Under the pieces are notes generated by a model, which ran no database searches, had not been told where the DNA came from, and saw only the letters and a list, made by a program, of their open reading frames with translations. A stretch of 32,389 nucleotides of DNA, taken from the NCBI GenBank assembly GCA_022709405.1, contig JAKLIV010000027.1, positions 1-32,389 on the forward strand, given 5' to 3'. A program made the position numbers and the translations under genes. Position 1 is the first letter of the stretch, and each line of letters begins with the position of its first letter. Shown here piece after piece: positions 23,949 to 32,384 of the stretch. Source of the DNA: Spirochaetota bacterium. GTDB taxonomy: Bacteria > Spirochaetota > UBA4802 > UBA5550.

Positions 23949-25808
23949 TTACATGGTCTTCATCAGGTATTTGATAATGTTCATCGTATTGCGTCCCATA
24001 TGCACCTCGTTCTGGCGGAACTTCAGCATTTTCTTCAGAGGCAGCGGCATGAGAGAACCCATGAATTCAACCCTGATGAAGCTCGCCAGGGAATCGGGAT
24101 ACACGTCCTTGTCGGTCAGGATATCGATCAGCATGGGGCCGTCCGACGCCAGGGCCGCATCGATGACGATCGGGATGTCGCCCAGCGACGATATGCGCCG
24201 AGCAGGTATCCCGAAGCTCTCGGCTATGGCCGCGTAATCCTGCTCAGGGAGAGCCGTGCCGACGCACCGGTGCTGCATGATCTCGCCGGCGCGTATCATG
24301 TTCCAGGCCGAATCGTTGTTCACGATAACGGTCACCGGGAGGTTGTATTTTTTAACCAGTTCAAGCTCCTGGACGTTATAGAGCAGCGAGCCGTCGCCCG
24401 AAACCAGGATGACCCGTCGTTTCCCCGCCGCCGCCTTCAGCGCCAGCGTCATGGGAATACCCACGCCCAGAGTCGCCATGCCGGTGGGATAAAAAACGCG
24501 CCGCGGCCCTTTCAGGAGGGCCAGCATCCCGCTCCAGAGCGGCGTGTTACCGCCATCCACGCACACGAGCGCATCGGAAGCCTTGATCTTTTCAATAATG
24601 GGAAGCAGCGCCGCTGCCGGGTGCAGCCTTCCGTTCCTGCTTTTATGACGTGCAGCCTCACGGGTTATCCGCTCCACATGCTCCCGGGTCCGACGCTTGA
24701 TCGATTCGGTCCATCGGGTCCAGTCGGGAAGCGGTGATGACAAACCGTCAAGACGATCCGACAACTGCAGCAGCGCCTCACGGGCATCGGCCACAATTGA
24801 AAGCGCGGCGGGCGGATTGAAGGCTATGTACTGCGGATCGATATTTATCTGTATGAATTGTATCGAGCCCGACCAGAGCGGCGGCAGACCGAAGCCGTCA
24901 AGGCCGCTGAAACAGGTCCCGACGGCGAGCACGACGTCGGCTTTTTTTATCGCATAATGGAACGCCTCGCCGGCAAGGTAGCTCGACGGGCCGACGAACA
25001 TCGGGCTGTAGGGATCCACGAGATCCATGGCGCCCATACTTGAAAGCAGGGGAATGCCCGCTTTGCGGGCGAACTCGTTGAGCAGGTCTGCAGCGCCGGC
25101 CTTTACCACGCCGCCCCCCGCGAAAATGACCGGGCGCTTCGCGCGCAGCAGCATGTCGATTGCGGCATCCATCCTGTCATCTTCCGCACGCACCGGGGCC
25201 TGTTCCTGTACGAAGCACCCGAAATCTCCCAGTATGCCGAAGCCGTCGGGAACGCCCGATTCTTCCAGGACTCTCTGCGGAATTTCAATGTGCACGGTCC
25301 CGCCCTTTGCCGACTGCGATTCGCGCACGCCGCGGCAGACGACGTCGCGCAGGTCGGACCATTCACGGACCGATTCTCGGTATACTGATATCGATGAAAA
25401 AACGTCGCAGGGGTCCGTGCGCTCCCGGTCAAAGACCGGCGAGGTTCCCGTTCCACGGTCAGGGGCGATGCCGATCGATATGACCGGCGTCTTGTCTCCC
25501 CATGCGGTGGTCATGCCCATGACCTGGTTCAGGCAATGGCCGCCGCCTGCGGTGAGCGAAACGACGGGATTGCCGGTGTATCGCGCGCATATGTCGGCCA
25601 TGGGCACGCAGCATGTTTCGCTCACCGGTTCGATGACGGTCATGTCCTTGCGGTGGAGAGCGGCATCCCGAACCGGAACGGTATCAGGGTGTGTTTCCAT
25701 AAAGATAAATTTTACACCCGCGTCGGCAAGCGTCGCCACGAGAAGTTCGGCGCCGGTCAGGGAACCCGGGCTTGCCGCTTTTTTTACGCTGCCATCTGGT
25801 TTGTTCAT
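23949..25808 (-). CDS. ThDP-dependent enzyme, acetolactate synthase-like
   Basis: This 619-residue member of the ThDP-dependent decarboxylase/carboligase superfamily is the first gene of its operon. The pyrimidine domain has VSETCCVPMADICARY with candidate catalytic Glu64, although the His usually before it is Ser. The middle domain shows RPVIFAGGGVVKAGA. The PP domain is canonical: GDGSLLYNVQELELV (471-485), then VIVNNDSAWN (NN 497-498), with the ligands for Mg and diphosphate present. A C-terminal tail of about 45 residues is longer than in typical members and rich in Met and Lys. GGAGGG precedes the ATG. The substrate is unknown. The family includes decarboxylases, acyloin-forming enzymes and acyl-CoA lyases. 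Confidence 0.9.
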   Translation of the reverse strand: MNKPDGSVKKAASPGSLTGAELLVATLADAGVKFIFMETHPDTVPVRDAALHRKDMTVIEPVSETCCVPMADICARYTGNPVVSLTAGGGHCLNQVMGMTTAWGDKTPVISIGIAPDRGTGTSPVFDRERTDPCDVFSSISVYRESVREWSDLRDVVCRGVRESQSAKGGTVHIEIPQRVLEESGVPDGFGILGDFGCFVQEQAPVRAEDDRMDAAIDMLLRAKRPVIFAGGGVVKAGAADLLNEFARKAGIPLLSSMGAMDLVDPYSPMFVGPSSYLAGEAFHYAIKKADVVLAVGTCFSGLDGFGLPPLWSGSIQFIQINIDPQYIAFNPPAALSIVADAREALLQLSDRLDGLSSPLPDWTRWTESIKRRTREHVERITREAARHKSRNGRLHPAAALLPIIEKIKASDALVCVDGGNTPLWSGMLALLKGPRRVFYPTGMATLGVGIPMTLALKAAAGKRRVILVSGDGSLLYNVQELELVKKYNLPVTVIVNNDSAWNMIRAGEIMQHRCVGTALPEQDYAAIAESFGIPARRISSLGDIPIVIDAALASDGPMLIDILTDKDVYPDSLASFIRVEFMGSLMPLPLKKMLKFRQNEVHMGRNTMNIIKYLMKTM

Positions 25809-25898
25809 ATTTCCCTCCGATTGCTTTTGGATCTTTTCCGTAATCGTCGTAACTATTACTTCATCAATTATGTTGCCGCTGTCGCACCTGAAATCTGT

Positions 25899-25928
25899 TT
25901 GACGTTATATATCCGAATAAAATATATT
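25899..25928 (+). promoter_or_regulatory. Candidate promoter of the lipoprotein 7TM-AraC regulator
   Basis: TTGACG (25899-25904) and TATATT (25923-25928) are separated by 18 bases, in the AT-rich divergent region between the ThDP-enzyme operon and the regulator. The predicted start near 25935 leaves a leader of about 135 bases that contains the dyad repeats. I see no equally good promoter for the minus-strand operon. Confidence 0.4.
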
Positions 25929-25932
25929 TGTC

Positions 25933-25966
25933 TTACACTGAATTTAGAAATGTGTAAAAATTTACA
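25933..25966. promoter_or_regulatory. Candidate operator dyads
   Basis: TTACAC (25933-25938) is the inverse complement of GTGTAA (25952-25957), with centres 19 bases apart, about two helix turns. An overlapping dyad, TGTAAA (25953-25958) and TTTACA (25961-25966), shares the same half-site. The cluster sits at the predicted start of the regulator transcript. It is a candidate binding site for the AraC domain encoded next to it. Confidence 0.4.
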
Positions 25967-26069
25967 GCCGAGTGTATGGTTGCAGGGAAAAGTTGATTAT
26001 TGCCGGTGAACAGAATCCTGTTTACCTCGCCCTGGCCGAAATAAATACCGCACATGGAATAGCGCATAT

Positions 26070-27722
26070 ATGGTGTCAAAAAAAATTCGGAATGTTGCAT
26101 ACAAGTCAACACTCGCCCTTTCATGTCTGATGATCATTCTTTTCATTTATTCCTGCACGCATCGCAAATCCGGCAATCATGCAATAGACCTCTCGGGCCG
26201 ATGGGAGTTGATCCCCGCAGACGGCGGTTTTGCGGCGAACGAACCTGCAGCACCTTCGATAAGAATAAATCTTCCCGGCTACTGGAATCATGTACTTGAA
26301 AGAAACAGCGATCGTGCGGCTACGGTCTGGCTGAAAAAAACAATTAGTATTAATAAAACTCAGGGATACGGACCGTACATTCTGTCACTTGGAAGAATAG
26401 GAGTTGCCGACGAGACGTACATAAACGGGACACAGGTCGGAAGCTGCGGGGTCATCCCCGACCGTTCCGATGCCCTCAATTACCGCTCGGCATGGCAGGT
26501 CCCCAGGAACTATTTCGTCCCCGACAATATCATCAAAAATGGCGAGAATAAAATATCCATCCGCGTTTTCTCCCACCTTGTCTGCGGCATGACAGACAAT
26601 CTTGAACTAATGCCTGAAAAAAACTGGAAAGAAAGCAGGTCTCTGCTGGGATTCCCTGTCGTGACCTTTGCGCACGCAGGCATATTTACGGCCAATGTGA
26701 TTCTGTCAATCATAGCGCTGATCATTTCCATAAACGACCGGTCACGCGAAGAGTATCCCCTGATCCTGTTGATACTTGCAGGCGCCATTTTCCTGCAACT
26801 TATCGTACTCGGATTCTGGCGGTTTTCCGATGGCCTCATCATGTTTAAAATCGAATTCGGCCTGTATGCGATTGCGTATCTGCTATATACCAGGGTGGCC
26901 GAACTGATTTTCAACACGAAAATCAGATACATGAGGACCATTATGGCGGGATGCACTGCGGTCATCCTGCTGTCTTGTGCAATGACAACTACAACACAGG
27001 CGTTCACGCACTATTCAGGGGCCCTTTACCTCGTGTTCAGCATCGTATATCATATTTACGTTCCGGCCATCCTCATCATGATGATAATACGCGACCCGAT
27101 GCGATTCTGGTACCTGTCGCTGGTAACGGTTTTTTGCCTGATGATGGACCTCTATTATCTCTATTGCCTTATCACGATGCAGCTGATGGATGTCCCTTTT
27201 CATATCAGCCAGGCTCCGATCCTGTTCCTCCTGACAATCATAGTATTCTCAACCGATTACAGCAATGTACTCAATGAGAACTCCTCAATCGCAAAGGCGC
27301 TTCTTGGTAAAACAAGAGAGATCCAGAAACTACAGAAGCTCGTCAATTCCACAGTAAAGGGTAGGTTCAAAGAAGGGCCGCGCGAGGCCGTCAACGATAT
27401 CATCGAACATCTTGACGGCAACTATTTCGAACCGTACGACCGCAAGGCGATAGCCGATCGATTCAATATAAATGAAGATTACATGTGCCAGGTCTTCAAA
27501 AAAAAGACCGGCACCAGCATTTCAAACTATCTCAACACGCTCAGGATCGATGCTGCAAAAAAAATGCTGGAGGACACGGACAGCAGGGTCATCGATATAG
27601 CGTTCCATGTCGGATTCGAAAACCTTACCCATTTTCACCGCCTGTTTAAAAAAATGGCGGGTACGACACCTGCCAATTACCGTGAAAAAAACATATCTCG
27701 GAAGCCGCTCGAAAATGATTAA
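26070..27722 (+). CDS. Lipoprotein 7TM receptor with AraC-type DNA-binding domain
   Basis: This 550-residue protein starts with a signal/anchor ending in LFIYS-C29, a possible permissive lipobox. Residues about 38-180 form a beta-sandwich resembling the sugar-binding N-terminal domain of glycoside hydrolase family 2 (SGRWELIP, NLPGYWNH, TVWLKKTISI, YILSLGRIGVADETYINGT, ENKISIRVFSH). Seven hydrophobic helices follow (about 196-395), as in 7TMR-DISM receptors, then a short coiled segment and an AraC-type double helix-turn-helix (about 445-540: AIADRFNINEDYMCQVFKKK, IDIAFHVGFENLTHFHRLFK). It would sense an outer ligand and bind DNA at the membrane. It is divergent from the ThDP-enzyme operon, its likely target. 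The ATG has no strong ribosome site. Confidence 0.88.
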   Translation: MVSKKIRNVAYKSTLALSCLMIILFIYSCTHRKSGNHAIDLSGRWELIPADGGFAANEPAAPSIRINLPGYWNHVLERNSDRAATVWLKKTISINKTQGYGPYILSLGRIGVADETYINGTQVGSCGVIPDRSDALNYRSAWQVPRNYFVPDNIIKNGENKISIRVFSHLVCGMTDNLELMPEKNWKESRSLLGFPVVTFAHAGIFTANVILSIIALIISINDRSREEYPLILLILAGAIFLQLIVLGFWRFSDGLIMFKIEFGLYAIAYLLYTRVAELIFNTKIRYMRTIMAGCTAVILLSCAMTTTTQAFTHYSGALYLVFSIVYHIYVPAILIMMIIRDPMRFWYLSLVTVFCLMMDLYYLYCLITMQLMDVPFHISQAPILFLLTIIVFSTDYSNVLNENSSIAKALLGKTREIQKLQKLVNSTVKGRFKEGPREAVNDIIEHLDGNYFEPYDRKAIADRFNINEDYMCQVFKKKTGTSISNYLNTLRIDAAKKMLEDTDSRVIDIAFHVGFENLTHFHRLFKKMAGTTPANYREKNISRKPLEND

Positions 27723-27765
27723 CCATGTTCGAGATGTAAATTAAAACCCCGCTTGTCTATTCCGA

Positions 27766-29361
27766 TCAATTCACTCCCGATGAGCGATATTCGCTAGGTG
27801 TCTTCTTCATCACCTTCATGAATGCGCGGTTGAACGTGGTCAGGCTCTCGAATCCGACCGAAAAGGCGATCTCAGTGACGGATTTGGCGGTTTCCCGCAG
27901 CATTTTTGCCGCCTCGTCGATCCTGAGCTCGCTGCAGTAGTCGCTCACCTTCTTACCGGTGTAGAGCTTGAAGTATCTTCCGAAATCGTCGGCGTTCATA
28001 CCCAGGTGCGAGGCAAGGCCCTCGCGCGATATGTCAGACCGGTAATTCTCCTCGAGGAACGCGATGGCCCTGACCATCTTTTCCTTGATCGGCAGCGATA
28101 TGATGCGCTGCTTTTTCTCGGGCGCAGTCCCGATCGCGCGGAGATTCAGGCTCTGCAGGTCGTCCCTGAGGCGCCTGATGTTGTCGGCCAGCCCGAGAGA
28201 GTAGAGCGTTGCCTGGATTACGGCGCCGATGAGGATGAAGTAGCTGGTGAACATCGATTCCGGCAGGAGGCCGAGCGATTTCAACAAATACACGATGGTT
28301 CCGCAAAAAAAGGGGGTGAACGACGCCAGGTAGACCATGGCCGAAGTCGATTTTTTAGCTAATGCGGCCCATGTGGTAAACGCGAAGCAGCTAACAATCC
28401 CGGCCTCGGCCATGAACATCGTGGTGAGCATGCAGATCCGGTATGAATCGAACACGAACACGACCAGGCCCGAAAGCGCCGACATCTCCATGATCGCCTT
28501 GAAATAAGCGTCCCATTTCGGAGACAGGCGCTTCATTTCCAGAAATTCCCTGCTGAACTGGCAGAGTGCGGCCACGATGAGGCCGAGCAGTACCGGCCTG
28601 CAGTGGTTCCCCCACCACACCGCGTTCGGCCACAGGTGCTGCGAGGCATGGCCATTGAGCGACATGATGGTCACGACGAAAAGCGCGATGTATGCGACGT
28701 AGTAGAGGTAGCTCTTTTCCCTGATGAAAACGTAGATGATAAGATTATAGAACGCCATGATGATCAGCATCCCGTACAGCATCCAGAGCGCCATGGTCTC
28801 AGCGATCCACTCGCGGTTGAAATCATCAGGCGAGCACAGGAACACCGGTACGGAGAGCGTACCCTCTGATGCGACCCGCAGGTACACGGTCATATCAGTA
28901 TGCGCGCGAACCGTAAGCGGAAACAAGAATGATCTGTGGGCAATCGGTCTCCGGTAAAAGGGATACCTGGTACCGGATTGGATTTCATGGTAGTTGCCGC
29001 CATCCCCGGGCCAATAGAACGATACGCGATTCAGGAGGGGATAGGCCTCCTGCGCATACAGGATGACGTCGGCGTCGGATGAATTCCGCAGGGTGAACCG
29101 GAACCAGTACGCGGACGAAGTATATCCCGCGTTGAAAGCCCCGTCTTCACCCGGGGTCCAGTCCCGGCCGCCTTTCGCGCCCGAGCGGATATCGTCGATG
29201 CCAAGCCTGCCTGTTTTGTCTTCGAGGTAATCGCAGTTAGCGCCGATCGGCCTCACGGCAATATGCCGGTCGATGACGATCGGCTCTGCAGAAAAAATGC
29301 GGCCGGGCAGCACCGCGGCCGACATAAGCGCAAAGAAGATATATCGAATGATTTTATACAT
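27766..29361 (-). CDS. 7TMR-DISM receptor with AraC-type DNA-binding domain
   Basis: This 531-residue protein has a cleavable-looking signal peptide (1-25, ending FSA). A periplasmic domain of 7TMR-DISMED2 type covers about 30-175 (SSAYWFRFTLRNSSD, VSFYWPGDGG, HRSFLFPLTV, TVYLRVASEGTLSVP). Seven transmembrane helices lie at about 188-395, and a C-terminal AraC-type domain at about 427-526 (REGLASHLGMNADDFGRYFKLYTGKK, VTEIAFSVGFESLTTFNRAF). DISMED2 domains are thought to bind carbohydrates. The layout matches the neighbouring regulator, but the sensor domain is of a different kind and the two genes converge with 43 bases between them. Its targets may include the SDR and acyl-CoA synthetase upstream, or itself (inference). 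Confidence 0.92.
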   Translation of the reverse strand: MYKIIRYIFFALMSAAVLPGRIFSAEPIVIDRHIAVRPIGANCDYLEDKTGRLGIDDIRSGAKGGRDWTPGEDGAFNAGYTSSAYWFRFTLRNSSDADVILYAQEAYPLLNRVSFYWPGDGGNYHEIQSGTRYPFYRRPIAHRSFLFPLTVRAHTDMTVYLRVASEGTLSVPVFLCSPDDFNREWIAETMALWMLYGMLIIMAFYNLIIYVFIREKSYLYYVAYIALFVVTIMSLNGHASQHLWPNAVWWGNHCRPVLLGLIVAALCQFSREFLEMKRLSPKWDAYFKAIMEMSALSGLVVFVFDSYRICMLTTMFMAEAGIVSCFAFTTWAALAKKSTSAMVYLASFTPFFCGTIVYLLKSLGLLPESMFTSYFILIGAVIQATLYSLGLADNIRRLRDDLQSLNLRAIGTAPEKKQRIISLPIKEKMVRAIAFLEENYRSDISREGLASHLGMNADDFGRYFKLYTGKKVSDYCSELRIDEAAKMLRETAKSVTEIAFSVGFESLTTFNRAFMKVMKKTPSEYRSSGVN

Positions 29362-29585
29362 TAATAATCAGTTCCGGTTATCACTGTAATCCCCGGAAAT
29401 TGCCGGCCCGACTGCCGTCGCGGATTTAATTTTTTCGTTCTCGGTGACAAAGATCGAAGTCATCCCGGTTATCGTTCCTGCAGTCTCCTCGAGCGTCCTT
29501 GTGTATCATCCTGCCGATCCCGTCATTACTCTCCGCCTCCTGAACGACCTTATGGAATATTCCGCCGCTGCGAATTTCATTGATG

Positions 29586-29605
29586 GATATCATCGTTATG
29601 ATATC
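29586..29605. promoter_or_regulatory. Eight-base-arm dyad upstream of the 7TMR-DISM regulator
   Basis: GATATCAT (29586-29593) and ATGATATC (29598-29605) are perfect inverse complements with a four-base centre. They lie in the 292-base gap between the SDR stop and the regulator start. The dyad could be an operator, or a weak hairpin past the SDR gene. The rest of the gap holds no convincing gene. Confidence 0.3.
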
Positions 29606-29653
29606 GATCTTGGGATTGATCCACACATGAGATACCTGATACGACCCGATCTT

Positions 29654-30559
29654 TCACGACAGCAGCGGCGACATGTAACTGAACACTTCAACGTTAGAAA
29701 CGCTCTTCGCGCCTTCCATGTTCGATATCTCGGCGAACCTTTCCCGGATCTCCTCAGCGGGGATGTCCCGGCGCGCGTCGCCGATGCACACTCCCTTCCC
29801 GCATACGATCTCGGCCTTGCCGAACCATCCGGCGCCCATGAGGAATATCGATCCGTTTTCAGTGCATTCCTCGTGGCATAGCCAGACCACGATCGGCACG
29901 TTGAATTTGGGATGCAGCCGTTCGGCGATGTTCGGGGGAAAGATATCCTCGGTCATGCGCGAGGCCGCGGTCGGGGCGACCGCATTGAAGTGGATGTCAT
30001 AGTATTTTTTGTTCTCCACTTTCAGCACATTCATGAGGCCGACGAGGCCGAGCTTGGCTGCGCCGTAGTTGCTCTGGCCGAAGTTTCCGAACAGGCCTGA
30101 TGTGGAGGTGGTCATTATGATTCTTCCATAGTTTTGATTACGCATTATCTCGAGCGCAGGCCTTGTCACGCAGTATGCGCCTCGCAGGTGAACGCTTATG
30201 ACCGCGTCCCATTCCCCGGCGGTCATTTTCACGAAGCCCTTGTCCCTTATTATGCCCGCATTGTTCACCAGCACGTCCACCCTGCCGAATGAATCCATGG
30301 CCGTTGCCACGATGCCTCGGCCTCCCTCCTCGGTGGATACGTTATCGTAGCTGGCGACAGCATTGCCGCCGTTTTCCTTTATTTTAGCGACAACCATGTC
30401 TGCCGCGTTGCTGCTCCCGCCGGAACCGTCCCGTAACCCGCCCAGGTCGTTGACCACGACATTGGCTCCCCTGCGCCCGAATTCCAGGGCGTATTCACGC
30501 CCGATGCCGGCGCCCGCGCCGGTCACGATCACTGTTTTTCCGTCAAAACGCATTTCCAT
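29654..30559 (-). CDS. Short-chain dehydrogenase, HSD17B4-like 3-hydroxyacyl-CoA dehydrogenase family
   Basis: This 301-residue SDR has TGAGAGIGREYALEFGRRGANVVVNDLGG at its start, the form typical of the dehydrogenase part of peroxisomal multifunctional enzyme (HSD17B4/Fox2) and its bacterial relatives, which oxidise 3-hydroxyacyl-CoA. VDVLVNNAGI, TTSTSGLFGNFGQ with the catalytic Ser, and SNYGAAKLG with the catalytic Tyr and Lys are present. A C-terminal extension of about 80 residues is also typical of that branch. ATG at 30559 has AGGAG 11 bases upstream, a rather long spacing. It follows the acyl-CoA synthetase gene after 73 bases, so the pair probably serves fatty-acid metabolism. Confidence 0.88.
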   Translation of the reverse strand: MEMRFDGKTVIVTGAGAGIGREYALEFGRRGANVVVNDLGGLRDGSGGSSNAADMVVAKIKENGGNAVASYDNVSTEEGGRGIVATAMDSFGRVDVLVNNAGIIRDKGFVKMTAGEWDAVISVHLRGAYCVTRPALEIMRNQNYGRIIMTTSTSGLFGNFGQSNYGAAKLGLVGLMNVLKVENKKYYDIHFNAVAPTAASRMTEDIFPPNIAERLHPKFNVPIVVWLCHEECTENGSIFLMGAGWFGKAEIVCGKGVCIGDARRDIPAEEIRERFAEISNMEGAKSVSNVEVFSYMSPLLS

Positions 30560-30632
30560 AATCTTATTTTCTCCTGTGTTTCATGTATCGCCGGCAACCG
30601 CTTTGTCCGCCTGATAGCGCGGCCGGGACGCT

Positions 30633-32384
30633 TTAAAACTTGTATTTGCCGTTCATTATTTCTTTGTATATGTCCCTGGTGACGGCGGTATAGGCCGACT
30701 CGCCCGGCAGCAGAACGAATAAATCCTTATTCACCTTCTCCGGGTCGTAGCCCTCGTTTTTCAGGTCGGTCTTCTTGATCTTGTGCGTGGCTGTCCACTG
30801 AAAATCGTCAACGAAGCGGATGAACAGCGGCACCGCGTACTTCGGCAGCACCGCGCGCAGGTACGCAGTCAAAGCCTCGAAATCGATCGAGGCGCCCTCG
30901 TCTTTGATGATCGCGGCCATTCCCGCCTTGCCGTCGCCCCTGGGCATCCCGATCCCGAATACCGCCGATGAGCTCACCCCCTTGAACGAATCCAGCGCCT
31001 TCTCGACCTCCATGGTCGCGACGTTCTCACCCTTCCATCGGAATGTGTCTCCGAGACGATCGACGAACTGGGCATGCCTGAAACCCATGTTTCTGAGCAT
31101 GTCCCCGGTGTTGAACCACATGTCTCCTTTTTTAAATGCGTCGCGAATAATCTTCTCTTCGGTCTTCTTTTTGTCCGAATATCCGGGAAACGGCGTCTTC
31201 TCGGAAATTTCCATGACGAGAAGGCCCGGCTCGCCTTTATCCACCCTCATCGCGAAGCCGTTTTTATCGCGTGCGATCCGGTCGTTTTCGACGTCGTACC
31301 TGACGATGGCGAACGGAGTCAGGCTGGTGCCCACCGTGTAATCGAAGTTCATCAAATTCGTGAAAACGCCAACCCCTTCGGCGGCGCCGTAGAACTCGAA
31401 GATTTTCCTGATGCCGTAGCGTTTCTTGAACGCTTGCCAGATGTCGGGCCTGAGGCCGTTGCCGATGATATATTTGAGCGTCGTACGGTCCTGCCCCGGG
31501 GTATCGGGCTGGGACATCAGATACCGGCACACCTCGCCCACGTAGACAAAATGGGTGACGCCGAATTTCTTTACATCGTCGAGAAAACCGCTTGCGCTGA
31601 ACTTTCTGCGCAGGGCGACGGCAGCCCCGTTGTACAGCGCGGGCGGCCACCCTACCGTGATGGCGTTGGTGTGAAAGAACGGCAGGGGGATATATATCGT
31701 GTGATGCGGCCGTACGCGCGTGACTACCCTTCCGAACCAGAACATCGCCGAGAGGGCGCGCTTGTTGATGATCACCGCTGCCTTGGGCAGGCCGCCGGTG
31801 GTGCCCGAGGTGTACACGTAGGCCATCTTGTCCTTGAGCGTGATTGATCCGGTTTCTTCCGGATTGGTACGCGGCAACGAAAGAAGAACGTCCGTTATGT
31901 CAGCGGCGTCTTTCAGGCGGTTTATCGCCGCGTCCCTGAGATAGAAGACGACCGATCCGGCGAGATCTATATCTTTTTTGACATCATTGAAAAAAGAAAT
32001 GCATTCCTCGCCGACAACGATCACCCGGCCCTTGTTCAGATTGAAGCTGTGCGAGAGTGAATCACCGCGCTGGTTGGTGTTGATGAGGGAGCAGATCGCG
32101 CCGATCTTGGCGCACCCGCAGTACGCGATGAGCAGCTCGGGCCGGTTTTCCAGGCACACTGCCACCGTGTCGCCCCTGACGACTTTACGCGATATGAGAA
32201 AATGGGCGAACTGGTTTGCACGCTCATTGAGCTGCGAATAGGTCAGGTTTCCGTCAGGCGATTTAACCGCGATATTGCCCGGGTATTTCTGCGCCATTTT
32301 TTCAAGCACGGATCCCCATGAAATATTGCTGTTGCCCCCGATCATCCTGAGCCCCTTGACAGCGTCGAAAACAACAAACGGCAC
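30633..32384 (-). CDS. FATP-type long- or very-long-chain acyl-CoA synthetase, possibly 5'-partial
   Basis: The enzyme activates fatty acids to acyl-CoA through an acyl-adenylate. At least 583 residues are visible. The AMP-binding loop YTSGTTGGLPKAA is at 191-203, FYGAAEG is near 331-337, and WFNTGDML is near 423-430. The FATP/VLACS signature DRLGDTFRWKGENVATMEVEK lies near 442-462 (20-residue core GDTFRWKGENVATMEV), with a catalytic Lys in the C-terminal HKIKKTDLK. The GTG at 32384 is only five bases from the window edge and the frame stays open to the edge, so the true start may lie outside. The conserved N-terminal SWGSVLEKMAQKYP region is complete. It is co-directional with the SDR downstream. 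Confidence 0.92.
   Translation of the reverse strand: MPFVVFDAVKGLRMIGGNSNISWGSVLEKMAQKYPGNIAVKSPDGNLTYSQLNERANQFAHFLISRKVVRGDTVAVCLENRPELLIAYCGCAKIGAICSLINTNQRGDSLSHSFNLNKGRVIVVGEECISFFNDVKKDIDLAGSVVFYLRDAAINRLKDAADITDVLLSLPRTNPEETGSITLKDKMAYVYTSGTTGGLPKAAVIINKRALSAMFWFGRVVTRVRPHHTIYIPLPFFHTNAITVGWPPALYNGAAVALRRKFSASGFLDDVKKFGVTHFVYVGEVCRYLMSQPDTPGQDRTTLKYIIGNGLRPDIWQAFKKRYGIRKIFEFYGAAEGVGVFTNLMNFDYTVGTSLTPFAIVRYDVENDRIARDKNGFAMRVDKGEPGLLVMEISEKTPFPGYSDKKKTEEKIIRDAFKKGDMWFNTGDMLRNMGFRHAQFVDRLGDTFRWKGENVATMEVEKALDSFKGVSSSAVFGIGMPRGDGKAGMAAIIKDEGASIDFEALTAYLRAVLPKYAVPLFIRFVDDFQWTATHKIKKTDLKNEGYDPEKVNKDLFVLLPGESAYTAVTRDIYKEIMNGKYKF

Noticed and set aside
29444..29881. 145-codon plus-strand frame in and after the gap before the regulator
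   Set aside because: More than half lies opposite the SDR gene. Composition is unlike the neighbours and no ribosome site is seen.
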